From assembly GCF_027922185.1 (NCBI RefSeq), contig NZ_BSFE01000009.1:78869-142868 (forward strand): DNA of 64,000 bases. The letters are read 5' to 3'. Below the pieces are notes generated by a model. It was not told where the DNA came from and did not search any database. It saw only the letters and a program-made list of their open reading frames with translations. Positions 8,686 to 17,657 of this stretch are shown here, piece after piece (positions within the stretch are counted from its first letter, which is position 1; each line of letters starts with the position of its first letter). This DNA is from Maricaulis virginensis (lineage in GTDB: Bacteria > Pseudomonadota > Alphaproteobacteria > Caulobacterales > Maricaulaceae). A program made the translations under genes and the position numbers.

Positions 8686-10000
8686 GCAGGACAGGAACAG
8701 TCTTTCGGCGACCCGGCGCGGCTTCCTGGCTGCGTCGGCCGCCACCCCTTTCATCGCCTCGGCTCCAGCTGCACCCGCCGGCACTCCCGGCGATGCCCAT
8801 GACAGCATCGCCCGGGACCTGCAGCGCTATATCGGGTTCGGCAACAAGCAGTCCGGCGGTCTAGGCGACGAGGCGTGCGGCGCATGGCTGGAGGCAGAGC
8901 TGGAAGCAATCGGCTTCCAGACGCAAAGACAGTCCTTCTCCGCCCCCTGGTTCACACCGGAAACATCCGAAATCATCATCGGCGATGCACGCGCACACCT
9001 GTGGCCGCAGCCCATTGTGCAGACGACACCGCCGGACGGCCTGACCGCGCCGGCCGTCCGCGTTGACGGCAACGGGCGTTCAGACCGGCCGCTCGCCGGC
9101 GCGATAGCCCTGGTCGATCTGGCCCATGCGCGCTGGTCGTCCATGTTCTGGCCGGGCGTGGCCGGACCGGTCCGGGCGGCATTCGATCAGGGCGCGCTTG
9201 CCTGTGTCATCATCACGAACGGACCGAGCGGCAAGATCATCGCCCTGAATACGGACGGTCGCGCACCGCTCTACGACAGGCCGATCGCCTTGATGGCACC
9301 GGACGATGCCGCCCCCTTTCTTGCGGCGGCCCAGGCATCGCAACCGGTCAGTCTGACAATAACCGGACAGGGCGGACGCCGTCCGGCCTTCAATCTCGTC
9401 GGCGCACTCGACCGGGGCCGCGGCCGGTGGCTGGTCGTCTCCACCCCGCGGTCGGGCTGGTTCACCTGCGCCGGTGAACGCGGCGGCGGCATCGCGGCCT
9501 GGCTGCACATGGCGCGCTGGGCGAGCCGGCACGCGCCGGACTTTGACCTGTCCTTCGTCTGCAACAGCGGCCATGAATACCAGTATCTCGGCGCGGAAGA
9601 GCTGCTCCACAACGTGGCCCCACCGCCCGGTGAAACCGCGTTCTGGCTGCATCTCGGCGCCAATCTCGCAGCCCGGGACTGGCATTCCGGTGTCGGTGCG
9701 CGCCGCCCCCTGCCCGGCACGGACTCCCAACGCTATCTCGTCGTGAGCCCGCATCTCGTTCCGGCGGCCGCCGACGAATTCGCCGGGCTTTCCGGCCTGG
9801 AGGCCCCGTATTCCAGCGAGGAATTGTCTGCCGGCGAACTCACCAATGTGATCGAGGCCGGCTATGCGCCGGTTGCCGGCATTTTCGGCGTCCACCAATT
9901 CCATCATGTGGCGGACGATGACGCGCGTTGTGTTTCCGCCGCGGCGGTGAGCGAAACCACGCTCGCCTTTCGGCGCCTGCTTCAGCGCGCCTTGAGTTAG
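8678..10000 (+). CDS. Tat-exported M28-like (PA-domain) protein, catalytic site degenerate
   Basis: This 440-residue protein starts at ATG 8678, 8 bases inside the transporter gene, with CGGAGA upstream. It carries a twin-arginine signal (ATRRGFLAASAATPFIASAPA). Residues ~100-240 resemble a protease-associated insert. The region at 250-310 follows the M28 metallopeptidase pattern (VVSTPRSGWF, CAGERGGGIA, SGHEYQYLGAEELL). However, the usual zinc ligands (H-x-D of GAHYDS and D of GADDNASG) are replaced by T-P-R and E. It therefore looks like an M28 relative that has lost or changed its zinc site: a pseudo-peptidase, a binding protein or a different hydrolase. It is co-transcribed with a transporter and a carboxylesterase. 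Confidence 0.75.
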   Translation: MRRQDRNSLSATRRGFLAASAATPFIASAPAAPAGTPGDAHDSIARDLQRYIGFGNKQSGGLGDEACGAWLEAELEAIGFQTQRQSFSAPWFTPETSEIIIGDARAHLWPQPIVQTTPPDGLTAPAVRVDGNGRSDRPLAGAIALVDLAHARWSSMFWPGVAGPVRAAFDQGALACVIITNGPSGKIIALNTDGRAPLYDRPIALMAPDDAAPFLAAAQASQPVSLTITGQGGRRPAFNLVGALDRGRGRWLVVSTPRSGWFTCAGERGGGIAAWLHMARWASRHAPDFDLSFVCNSGHEYQYLGAEELLHNVAPPPGETAFWLHLGANLAARDWHSGVGARRPLPGTDSQRYLVVSPHLVPAAADEFAGLSGLEAPYSSEELSAGELTNVIEAGYAPVAGIFGVHQFHHVADDDARCVSAAAVSETTLAFRRLLQRALS

Positions 10001-10004
10001 TCTG

Positions 10005-11663
10005 ATGACCCGTATCGCAAAGCCCCTGAACACCCTTTCCGCGCTCGCAACGCTTCTGCTGACCGGGTGCAGCCAGCCCGAAGCGGCATCGGCGCCCCGG
10101 GTCCAGACCGCAAACGGTCTCGTGCAGGGGGTGGGCGCGAATGGCGTCGTCAGCTTCAAGGGCATTCCCTATGCACAGGCGCCGGTCGGCGATCTGCGCT
10201 GGCGTGCACCGCAGCCGGTCCTGCCCCACGACGGCGTTCTGGACGCGACGGTTTTCGGTCCCAGCTGTTTCCAGCAATCCATCCCTGCCACCAGCATCTA
10301 CAACGACCCGCCATCGGCGATGTCGGAGGACTGTCTCAGTCTCAATATCTGGGCGCCGGAAGATGCAGCGGACGCACCGGTCATGGTGTGGATCCACGGC
10401 GGGTCGCTGCGCATCGGCGGCGCGGCACAGCCCATGTATGACGGTACCGTCTTCGCGGAGCGGGGCATTGTCTTCGTGTCCATAAACTACCGGCTCGGCG
10501 CGCTGGGCTGGATGGCCCACCCCGAACTCACTGCGGAGTCGCCGCACGGCGTGTCCGGCAATTACGGCCTGCTCGACCAGATCGAGGCGCTGCGCTGGGT
10601 CCGGGAGAATGTGGCGGGCTTCGGCGGCGCCCCGGGCAATGTGACCGTGATGGGCGAGTCGGCCGGCGCTTTGAGCGTGACCTATCTGCTGACCTCACCG
10701 CTTGCCGAAGGCCTGTTCGACAAAGCCATCGTCCAGAGTACGAATCTGCGTGCCTTTCCGGAACTGGACCGGGCTGTCTTCGGCCTGCCCTCCGCGGAGG
10801 ATACCGGCCTGCAAATGGGCCATGCCCTGGGGCGCACGACCCTCGCCGGCCTGCGAGAGATGGATGCCGAAACACTGACGCAGGAAACCGCGCGTCTCCG
10901 GTTCAACAGCCAGGGCACGGTCGATGGATGGGCCCTGCCGGGACAGATCATCGATGTGCTGGACCGCAACAAGCAGGCGCCCGTGCCGCTACTGGCCGGC
11001 TTCAACAGCGACGAGCTGCGAACCCAGCGCATTCTGGTGCCAGCGGTACCGGACACACCCGAAGCGTATGAGCAGCTCATCCGGTGCGGATACGGGGAAT
11101 ACGCAGACGCGTATCTGGCGATCTATCCCCCTGACGACCCGGAACGGGCGACCTTCGATGCTTTCCGCGACACGATCTACGGCTGGGCCGGCGAACACCT
11201 CGTCCGATCCCAGACCGACATCGGAGCGCCCGCCTATCTGTACATGTTCGACCATTGCTATCCCGCCGCCGAAGCACTCGGCATTTGCGGCTTTCACGCC
11301 AGCGAACTGCCTTTCGTGTTCGGCCAGACCGGCGAGACTGCCGCGCTGACCGCGAACTGGCCAGCGCCAGGCGGTGACACGGATCAGGCACTGTCCGCAG
11401 CCATGATCGACTACTGGGTTTCCTTTGCCGCGACCGGCCAGCCGGTCAGCGAGGACGGGCCGGACTGGCCGTCCTATGCGCAGGAGCAGTCCTTCATGCA
11501 CTTCGACGGCACGCCGCGTCTCGAACGCGACCCGGTCCCCGGCATGTACGAATTCCACCGCGACTGGGTCGCACGGCAACGCGCCCGCAACGAGCAATGG
11601 TTCCTGCAGGTCGGGATCAATGCGCCGCAGATCTGCCAGACCGCGGGAGCTGCCGAAGAATAG
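10005..11663 (+). CDS. Type-B carboxylesterase lipoprotein 1
   Basis: A 552-residue alpha/beta hydrolase of the carboxylesterase/cholinesterase family, starting 4 bases after the preceding stop. It has a lipoprotein signal with lipobox L-T-G-C (Cys22), so it should be anchored in the envelope. The family hallmarks are present: FKGIPYAQAPVGDLRW near residue 51, EDCLSLNIWAP near 108, oxyanion motif HGGS at 131, and nucleophile motif GESAG with Ser219. The acid is probably in AGFNSDELR and the histidine in FHASELPFVFG. It hydrolyses esters of unknown identity and is closely similar to the esterase at 13262. Confidence 0.95.
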   Translation: MTRIAKPLNTLSALATLLLTGCSQPEAASAPRVQTANGLVQGVGANGVVSFKGIPYAQAPVGDLRWRAPQPVLPHDGVLDATVFGPSCFQQSIPATSIYNDPPSAMSEDCLSLNIWAPEDAADAPVMVWIHGGSLRIGGAAQPMYDGTVFAERGIVFVSINYRLGALGWMAHPELTAESPHGVSGNYGLLDQIEALRWVRENVAGFGGAPGNVTVMGESAGALSVTYLLTSPLAEGLFDKAIVQSTNLRAFPELDRAVFGLPSAEDTGLQMGHALGRTTLAGLREMDAETLTQETARLRFNSQGTVDGWALPGQIIDVLDRNKQAPVPLLAGFNSDELRTQRILVPAVPDTPEAYEQLIRCGYGEYADAYLAIYPPDDPERATFDAFRDTIYGWAGEHLVRSQTDIGAPAYLYMFDHCYPAAEALGICGFHASELPFVFGQTGETAALTANWPAPGGDTDQALSAAMIDYWVSFAATGQPVSEDGPDWPSYAQEQSFMHFDGTPRLERDPVPGMYEFHRDWVARQRARNEQWFLQVGINAPQICQTAGAAEE

Positions 11664-11696
11664 CCGCGGCAATCCGGCGGGGCCCCGGCGGAATGT

Positions 11697-11720
11697 TATT
11701 CACACACATTAGAATGAATA
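11697..11720. promoter_or_regulatory. Operator-like palindrome, family A (site 3)
   Basis: TATTCA (11697-11702), 12 bases, TGAATA (11715-11720): perfect 6-bp arms and the best of the four sites. It lies 174 bases before the MFS start at 11895 and just after the esterase 1 stop, implying a separate promoter for the MFS-esterase 2 pair. Confidence 0.65.
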
Positions 11721-11894
11721 TTGACATCGCGAGTCCGCCCCGCTCAAGATGCGCTTCAAACAGGCCAAGAGAGCCACAGTTTTCGGGAGGACACCGGTGC
11801 TTCACATACCGGATTATCCGGAATGCCCCGTTGCGGGCATCCGTTCGAATATCGCGCCACTCGGCCTGGCGGCCGCGCGAGGCGAGGGCCAGGC

Positions 11895-13265
11895 ATGAGC
11901 TCTTTACCCCCGAGCCCCGACATCACCCAGATTCCCGCGGAACCGGGTGTGAAGCCCCGGCTCGAGCCGGACGGGGATGCGGCCGCCAGCCCGCCGGCGC
12001 CCGGGCGCCGCGCCTGGGTGGTGCTGGTCATCCTGTGCTTTGTCTACGTCCTCAACTTCCTCGACCGCCAACTCCTGTCCATCCTGGCCAAGCCGATCCA
12101 AGACACGCTGGGCATATCGGACAGCCAGCTGGGCCTGATCGGCGGACTCTACTTCGCCTTTTTCTACTGTTTCATCGCCATTCCGGTCGGCTGGCTGGCC
12201 GACAAGACGAACCGTGTCGGCATCCTGGCGCTGGCCTGTGCGATCTGGAGCGCTGCAACGATCGCCTGCGGTGCGGCCCGCAATTACGGACAGCTCGTCG
12301 TGGCACGCATGACGGTGGGCTTTGGCGAAGCCGGCGGCGTTCCGCCATCCTATGCGATCATCACCGACTACTTCCCCAAGGGCCGCCGCGGCACCGCACT
12401 GGGTATTTTCAATCTCGGCCCGCCGATCGGAGCGGCGCTTGGCATCGCCTTCGGCGCATCGATCGCCGCAGCCTTCAGCTGGCGCGACGCCTTCTACGTG
12501 CTCGGCGGGGTCGGCCTGGTCGCCGCCATTGTCGTCGCCGTGTTCGTTCGCGAACCCAAGCGCGGCGGGCTGGACGCGCCCAATCCGGAACTCGCATCCG
12601 AACCGTCCGGCTTCTGGGTCACACTGAAAATGTTCTTCTCCCACAAGGCGCTCATGCTGGCGGCGCTGGGCAGTGGCGCGACACAGTTCATCACCTACGG
12701 GCTCGGCAATTTCACCGCACTCTTCCTGATGCGCGAAAAGGGCATGACCCTGAACGAGATCGCCGTCTGGTATGCCCTGGTCGTGGGGATCGGCATGAGT
12801 GCCGGCATCTTCACGTCCGGCTGGGCGATCGACCGCTTCACCCGGATATCCAAACGCTATTACGCGCTGATCCCGGCGGCATCGCTGGCCTTGTGCATTC
12901 CCTTCTATATCGGGTTTGTGTGGGCACCGGGCTGGCAGCTGGCCACCCTGTTCCTGATCGGCCCGAGCTTCCTGAACTACTTCTATCTGTCGTCCTCGGT
13001 GGCCCTGGTCCAGGAAGAAGTCCGGCCCGACCAGCGCGTGATGTCCGGCGCCCTGCTCCTGCTGGTGATGAACTTCATCGGCCTTGGTCTGGGGCCGACC
13101 TATGTCGGCATCGCCAGCGACCTTTTCCGCGCCAGCTTCCCCGACAATTCCCTGCAGACCGCCCTGTACACGCTGGTGCCGTTCTACGGTCTGGCGATCG
13201 CCCTGTTCCTCGCCCTGGCGCGTGTGCTTGCGCGCGAAGAGGCCAAGCAAGGAGGTGCCTCATGA
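11895..13265 (+). CDS. MFS transporter (spinster-like)
   Basis: A 456-residue carrier with about 12 membrane helices. The start at 11895 has GAGGCGAGGG upstream and gives a hydrophilic ~40-residue N-terminus before helix 1 (WVVLVILCFVYVLNFLDRQLLSILAKPIQ). FLDRQ in helix 1, GWLADKTNR after helix 2 and GFGEAGGVPPSYAIITDYFP in helix 4 are typical of the spinster-like group of MFS proteins common in oligotrophic alphaproteobacteria. The substrate is unknown. Its stop overlaps the start of esterase 2 (ATGA), and its own promoter region carries family-A operator site 3. Confidence 0.93.
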   Translation: MSSLPPSPDITQIPAEPGVKPRLEPDGDAAASPPAPGRRAWVVLVILCFVYVLNFLDRQLLSILAKPIQDTLGISDSQLGLIGGLYFAFFYCFIAIPVGWLADKTNRVGILALACAIWSAATIACGAARNYGQLVVARMTVGFGEAGGVPPSYAIITDYFPKGRRGTALGIFNLGPPIGAALGIAFGASIAAAFSWRDAFYVLGGVGLVAAIVVAVFVREPKRGGLDAPNPELASEPSGFWVTLKMFFSHKALMLAALGSGATQFITYGLGNFTALFLMREKGMTLNEIAVWYALVVGIGMSAGIFTSGWAIDRFTRISKRYYALIPAASLALCIPFYIGFVWAPGWQLATLFLIGPSFLNYFYLSSSVALVQEEVRPDQRVMSGALLLLVMNFIGLGLGPTYVGIASDLFRASFPDNSLQTALYTLVPFYGLAIALFLALARVLAREEAKQGGAS

Positions 13266-14926
13266 CCTGGAAACTCGACACGCCCGCCCTCAGGGCCGGC
13301 GCCCTCGCCTGCCTGCTCGCCGGCTCCACGGCCTGTGCCCAGACCGGTGCCGACGACGGCGCGCCGGTCGTCGAGGCGCCGGCCGGCCCGATCGCCGGAC
13401 AGGCCGCAGACGGGCTTCGCATCTTCAAGGGCATCCCCTACGCCCGGCCGCCCATCGGCGACGCCCGCTGGACACCCCCTCAACCGATGGAGCCGTGGCA
13501 GGGCACGCTGCAGGCACACGATTACGGCCCGTCCTGCGTGCAGCGTGTGCGCGAGACGACCAGTATCTACGCTTCCGACATAACCCCGGTCAGCGAAGAC
13601 TGCCTCAGCCTGAACATCTGGGCACCGGAAGATGCCGATAATGCGCCGGTCTTCGTATGGATTCACGGCGGCGCGCTGTCGGCCGGATCAACCCGGGAAC
13701 CGCTCTATGACGGCGCCCGGCTGGCGCAGGACGGCATCATCGTCGTGTCGATCAACTACCGCCTCGGCGTGCTCGGCTACATGGCCCACCCCGAACTCAG
13801 CGCGGAATCTCCCGATGGCGTGTCCGGCAATTACGGGCTGCTCGACCAGATCCAGGCCCTGCGCTGGATACAGGATAATATCGGTGCATTCGGCGGCGAT
13901 GCCGGCAATGTCACGATTGCCGGTGAATCCGCCGGCGGTCTGAGCGTGATGTATCTGATGGCGGCCCCCGCCGCCCGCGGCCTGTTCTCGCGCGCCATCG
14001 CCCAGAGCGCCTACATGATCTCGACGCCGGAACTCAAGCGCCCGGTCCACGGCGCCTTCGCGGCCGAAGCCGTCGGCACCTATATCGCCAACCAGCTCGG
14101 AGCAGCAAACATCGCCGAACTTCGTGCCATGGATGCCCAAGCCGTGGTCGATGGCGCACTTGCTGCCGGCTATCTCACCTCCGGCACGATCGACGGTCAT
14201 GTCCTGCCGCGGCAACTCGTCGAGACTTTCGATCGCGGCGAACAGGCCGACGTGCCGATCATTGCCGGGTTCAACCAGGGCGAGATCCGCACACTGACAG
14301 CGCTGGCACCCGCCGTGCCGGACAGCGCCGAGGCCTACGAGAGCCGTATCCGCGAGCTCCATGGCGACATGGCCGAGGATTTCCTGCAGCTCTATCCCGG
14401 CGACGACCTGCAGGAGAGCATCTACGAAACCACCCGCGACGCCTTGTACAGCTGGACCGCCGAGCGTCTGGTCCGCAGCCAGGAAGCCCTCGGGCAACCG
14501 GGTTATCTCTATATGTTCGACCACGGCTACCCCGCAGCCGACGAGCGGGGCCTGCACGCCTTCCACGCAGCCGAACTGCCCTACATGTTCGGCAATACGC
14601 GGCGCACGCCGCCCTACTGGCCGCCCCTGCCGGATACACCGGAAGAAGCCGCCTATGCCGATGCGATGACCGGCTACTGGTCCAGCTTTGCGCGAACCGG
14701 CGAACCGGTCGCCGACGGTGCGGCGGCCTGGCCGAATTACGGGCAGACACGCGCCTACATGCATTTCGCCGAAACACCGCAGGCAGGCGAGAACGTGCTT
14801 CCGGGCATGTATGAGTTCGTCGAGGAACTGGTTTGCCGCCGCAGGGTTGCAGGCGGCCAGGGCTGGCACTGGAATGTCGGGTTGGCCTCTCCGCCGGTGC
14901 CCGCCAGACAACCGGATTGCGGATAG
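13262..14926 (+). CDS. Type-B carboxylesterase 2
   Basis: A 554-residue exported esterase that starts in the ATGA overlap with the transporter stop, with AAGGAGG 6 bases upstream. An N-terminal signal peptide ends near STACAQ; the lipobox is not canonical, so a soluble periplasmic form is possible. Family motifs are FKGIPYARPPIGDARW, EDCLSLNIWAP, WIHGGAL and GESAGG with Ser223; the acid probably lies in AGFNQGEIR and the histidine in AFHAAELPYMFG. It differs from esterase 1 mainly in loops and at the N-terminus, which suggests a duplication followed by specialisation on a related ester. It is convergent with TetR 3 across a strong terminator. Confidence 0.95.
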   Translation: MTWKLDTPALRAGALACLLAGSTACAQTGADDGAPVVEAPAGPIAGQAADGLRIFKGIPYARPPIGDARWTPPQPMEPWQGTLQAHDYGPSCVQRVRETTSIYASDITPVSEDCLSLNIWAPEDADNAPVFVWIHGGALSAGSTREPLYDGARLAQDGIIVVSINYRLGVLGYMAHPELSAESPDGVSGNYGLLDQIQALRWIQDNIGAFGGDAGNVTIAGESAGGLSVMYLMAAPAARGLFSRAIAQSAYMISTPELKRPVHGAFAAEAVGTYIANQLGAANIAELRAMDAQAVVDGALAAGYLTSGTIDGHVLPRQLVETFDRGEQADVPIIAGFNQGEIRTLTALAPAVPDSAEAYESRIRELHGDMAEDFLQLYPGDDLQESIYETTRDALYSWTAERLVRSQEALGQPGYLYMFDHGYPAADERGLHAFHAAELPYMFGNTRRTPPYWPPLPDTPEEAAYADAMTGYWSSFARTGEPVADGAAAWPNYGQTRAYMHFAETPQAGENVLPGMYEFVEELVCRRRVAGGQGWHWNVGLASPPVPARQPDCG

Positions 14927-14962
14927 TCGCGCGCCGGCAGTACACCCGAACCCTCTTGCCTG

Positions 14963-14991
14963 AGCGCCACGCCCCGACCGGGCGTGGCGCT
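14963..14991. terminator. Bidirectional terminator between esterase 2 and TetR 3
   Basis: AGCGCCACGCCC (14963-14974) and GGGCGTGGCGCT (14980-14991) form a perfect 12-bp stem with a 5-base loop, followed on the plus strand by ATTGTTT. It lies between two convergent genes and overlaps the stop codon of TetR 3. Confidence 0.8.
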
Positions 14992-15703
14992 ATTGTTTCA
15001 GCGCAACAAAGCCGGCGGCCAGAAAGTCGCTGATCCGCTGCTTGATCGCGGGAAAGTCGTCCGCGTGGCAGACACCGTCCGAGAGGCGATCGATCCGGCC
15101 GGTGCGGGCCAGTGTCGTCATCAGGGCGCCGGTCACAAAGTGATAGCCCCAGAAGATGTCCTCTTCGCCGTGATCCGGCAGCGCGCGCCTGAGTATGCCG
15201 ACAAGCTTCAGCACGACAGGATCGAAATGGGCGTCCATCAGCTCGGCGCCTTCAGGGGTATTGCTCACCCGGGCGCAGAAGGAGGCATAGTTCATCCACG
15301 CCTCGCCCCCCTCGAAATAGAGGTCCAGATCGGTATCGAGAAACGCGTGCAGCGCGCCTTCCACCGTCGGCCTGTCACCGGCCTGCGCCTCATACTCCGA
15401 CAGCGCCGTCATGCGGCGTTCGCTCGTTACCGTGGCCCGCCGCGCGAACACGGCCTCGAACAGGTGTTTCTTGTCATCGAAATAATAGTGCAGCAGCGTG
15501 GTGTGGATGCCGACGCGCTTGCCGACATCGCGCAGCGTCACGCCGTGCAGGCCGTGCCGCGCAAACAGGTATTCTGCCGCATCGAGAATCTGCTCAAGCG
15601 TTTCGGCCCGCTGTTCGGCCTTGGAGCGGCGCGCCCGGCGCCGGGCTCGTGACACCGCTTTCGCGCCGGTACCGTCTGCACCCTTTGGTGATTGATCCGT
15701 CAT
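14990..15703 (-). CDS. TetR/AcrR-family repressor 3
   Basis: A 237-residue regulator starting at ATG 15703, with TAGGA about 12 bases upstream. A basic N-terminal tail (SRARRRARRSKAEQRAET) precedes the helix-turn-helix (LHGVTLRDVGKRVGIHTT, then LLHYYFDDKKHLFEAVFARR). The C-terminal domain ends FWGYHFVTGALMTTLARTGRIDRLSDG. It is the third member of the paralogous trio in this cluster. It lies 13 bases after the acyl-CoA ligase on the same strand, so the family-A operator upstream of the ligase (17530) should control it as well. Confidence 0.92.
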   Translation of the reverse strand: MTDQSPKGADGTGAKAVSRARRRARRSKAEQRAETLEQILDAAEYLFARHGLHGVTLRDVGKRVGIHTTLLHYYFDDKKHLFEAVFARRATVTSERRMTALSEYEAQAGDRPTVEGALHAFLDTDLDLYFEGGEAWMNYASFCARVSNTPEGAELMDAHFDPVVLKLVGILRRALPDHGEEDIFWGYHFVTGALMTTLARTGRIDRLSDGVCHADDFPAIKQRISDFLAAGFVALKQ

Positions 15704-15716
15704 ACCCGTACCGGTC

Positions 15717-17300
15717 CTAGTCCGCCGCCGCATAGTCAAGCCGCAGCCTGCGCTTGTCGATCTTGCCGGTCGGGGCAAGCGGCATCGCATCGACCAGAAT
15801 GAGCTGGTCGGGAATCCACCAGTCGGCGACCTGCCCGCGCAGGGCGCCTTGCAGGGCCGCCTGGTCCGGTTTCATGCCCTGGTTCGGCTCAACGATGAGC
15901 ACCGGCCGTTCACCCCATTTCGGATCGGCACGGCCGATCACCGCGACCAGGCACACATCGGGGTGCCGCCCCACGATCTCCTCGATCTCGGCCGGATTGA
16001 TCCACTCGCCACCGGATTTGATCAGGTCCTTGGCCCGGCCGCAGATTGTCAGATTGCCATCATCGTCGAGCGATGCGAGGTCGCCGGTGTCAAAATAGCC
16101 GTCGTCGTCCAGAGCGTCCGTCTCGGCTCGGAAGTACCGGTCCACGACGCTCGCGCCCTTCACCTTGAGGTGCCCGACGATATTTCGTTGCTCTGCAAGC
16201 TCGCGGCCGTCCCGGTCGGTCAGTTTCAGATCGATGCCCAATGGCGGACGCCCGGATGATTGCAGGGCCTGCGCAGGCGCCCCCGGCGGCGCGATCGTAC
16301 CGACCGGCGACAATTCCGTCATGCCCCAGCTGGTCTGCACCTCCACCCCCAGGCGCGTCTCCATGCGGCGGATCAGGCTGTCGGGACATTTCGAACCGCC
16401 GATCAGAACCCGCTTGAGCTCGGGCAGGTCACCGCCGGTCTCGTCGAGGTGATCCATCACGCCAACCCAGATCGTCTGGACGCCCGCGGCCAGCGTCACC
16501 CCCTCCTCGCGCATCAGCTTGGCGAGGCTGGCGCCGTCGGCCCGGCGTCCGGGCAGGACCAGCCGCGCACCCACGGCGGGCGCCGCGAAAGGCAGGCCCC
16601 AGCCATTGGCGTGGAACATGGGCACCGCGACGAGGACCGTGTCCTGGCCGGTCAGCGCAATGGCGTCGGCCTGGAGTGCGCGCAGCGTGTGCAGGTAGTT
16701 GGAGCGGTGCGTGTAGAGGACCCCTTTGGGCCGGCCCGTCGTGCCGGATGTATAGCACAGTCCGGCCGGCGCATTCTCGTCGAACCCGCCCCACGTCACC
16801 GGCTTGCCGCAGGATTGCAGAAGGGTTTCGTACGGCCAGAACCGGACGGCCTCGCCCGCGCAGCACATTTTCGCCGGGCCTTCACCGTCAAGCCAGATCA
16901 CATGCTCGATCACCGGACAGAGCGGCAGAAGCGCGGCCACCAGATCGGCAAGACTGGAGGCTACGGCGATGACCCGGTCCTCCGCCTCATTGATCATGGC
17001 GGCGAGATGGGACGGCGTGAGACGGGGATTGAGCGTATGACAGACCAGCCCGCAGCCCATCGACGCATAGTAGATTTCCAGGTGATGCTGTGTGTTCCAG
17101 CCGAGCGTTCCGATACGCTCGCCCGTCGACAGCCCCAGAGCCCCCAGTGCGCCCGACAAGTCGTTCGCCCGCCGCCGCAGGGCGCTGTAGGAAAGGCGGT
17201 CCACCCCTGCTTCGCCCCCGGCCGACACGACCCCGCGCTGCCCGTTCCATTTCGCTGCGTGGTCCAGGAATTTGTCGATGGTAAGCGAGTAGGTCTGCAT
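15717..17300 (-). CDS. Acyl-CoA ligase (AMP-dependent synthetase)
   Basis: A 527-residue enzyme of the ANL superfamily that activates a carboxylic acid to its CoA thioester via an acyl-adenylate. The start at 17300 (MQTYSLTIDKFLDHAAKWNG) matches the N-terminus of medium/long-chain fatty-acyl-CoA ligases. Core motifs are present: the ATP loop YTSGTTGRPKGV, adenine-binding SWGMTELSPVG, DTGDLA, the hinge region GRAKDLIKSGGEWI, and the catalytic lysine in PLAPTGKIDKR. It probably activates the acid released by the cluster's esterases. It is operonic with TetR 3 and divergent from the dehydrogenase at 17658. Confidence 0.94.
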   Translation of the reverse strand: MQTYSLTIDKFLDHAAKWNGQRGVVSAGGEAGVDRLSYSALRRRANDLSGALGALGLSTGERIGTLGWNTQHHLEIYYASMGCGLVCHTLNPRLTPSHLAAMINEAEDRVIAVASSLADLVAALLPLCPVIEHVIWLDGEGPAKMCCAGEAVRFWPYETLLQSCGKPVTWGGFDENAPAGLCYTSGTTGRPKGVLYTHRSNYLHTLRALQADAIALTGQDTVLVAVPMFHANGWGLPFAAPAVGARLVLPGRRADGASLAKLMREEGVTLAAGVQTIWVGVMDHLDETGGDLPELKRVLIGGSKCPDSLIRRMETRLGVEVQTSWGMTELSPVGTIAPPGAPAQALQSSGRPPLGIDLKLTDRDGRELAEQRNIVGHLKVKGASVVDRYFRAETDALDDDGYFDTGDLASLDDDGNLTICGRAKDLIKSGGEWINPAEIEEIVGRHPDVCLVAVIGRADPKWGERPVLIVEPNQGMKPDQAALQGALRGQVADWWIPDQLILVDAMPLAPTGKIDKRRLRLDYAAAD

Positions 17301-17657
17301 CGCGGATACACACTTGTTGTCGAGGAAGCAGATTGCCGTCCGGGAAGTTCGGCAATTCGCTCCGTCTCTTGTTCGGAACAGGCCCGGATGGGGAGCACCG
17401 CACCCGCGCGAAGCGCAGGCCGGACCAATTGCGGAAAGAGGGGTCCAATCGCGACAGGACGACCGGCAACACGATGCAACCCCACTGGTACACAAGGCAA
17501 AACTAGCCGCCTGCCCAGACCCTTGTCAATGTTCATTATACTGTGAGCGAATAAGTTCACATGGCCCGCCCGATCGTGCTAGGGGATGCGATCAGGGCAC
17601 TTCACCGTGCCAGATTCGGTTTGTACGGGACATCGAACGTCCCCGGGGGAGAGGTAT
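17301..17657. other. Divergent intergenic control region (357 bp)
   Basis: This gap separates the divergent acyl-CoA ligase and short-chain dehydrogenase genes. It contains operator-like site 4 at 17530-17553 and the ribosome site of the dehydrogenase (GGGGGAGAGG). No convincing coding frame is seen. Confidence 0.6.
17530..17553. promoter_or_regulatory. Operator-like palindrome, family A (site 4)
   Basis: TGTTCA (17530-17535), 12 bases, CGAATA (17548-17553), between the divergent acyl-CoA ligase and SDR genes. A nested TGTGA-N10-TCACA element overlaps the right part (17542-17561). Arm spacing is the same as at sites 1-3. Confidence 0.6.

Noticed and set aside
11597..13261. N-terminal extension of the esterase 2 frame back to 11597
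   Set aside because: This part overlaps the MFS gene in another frame and is Arg-rich nonsense; the true start is ATG 13262 with an AAGGAGG site.
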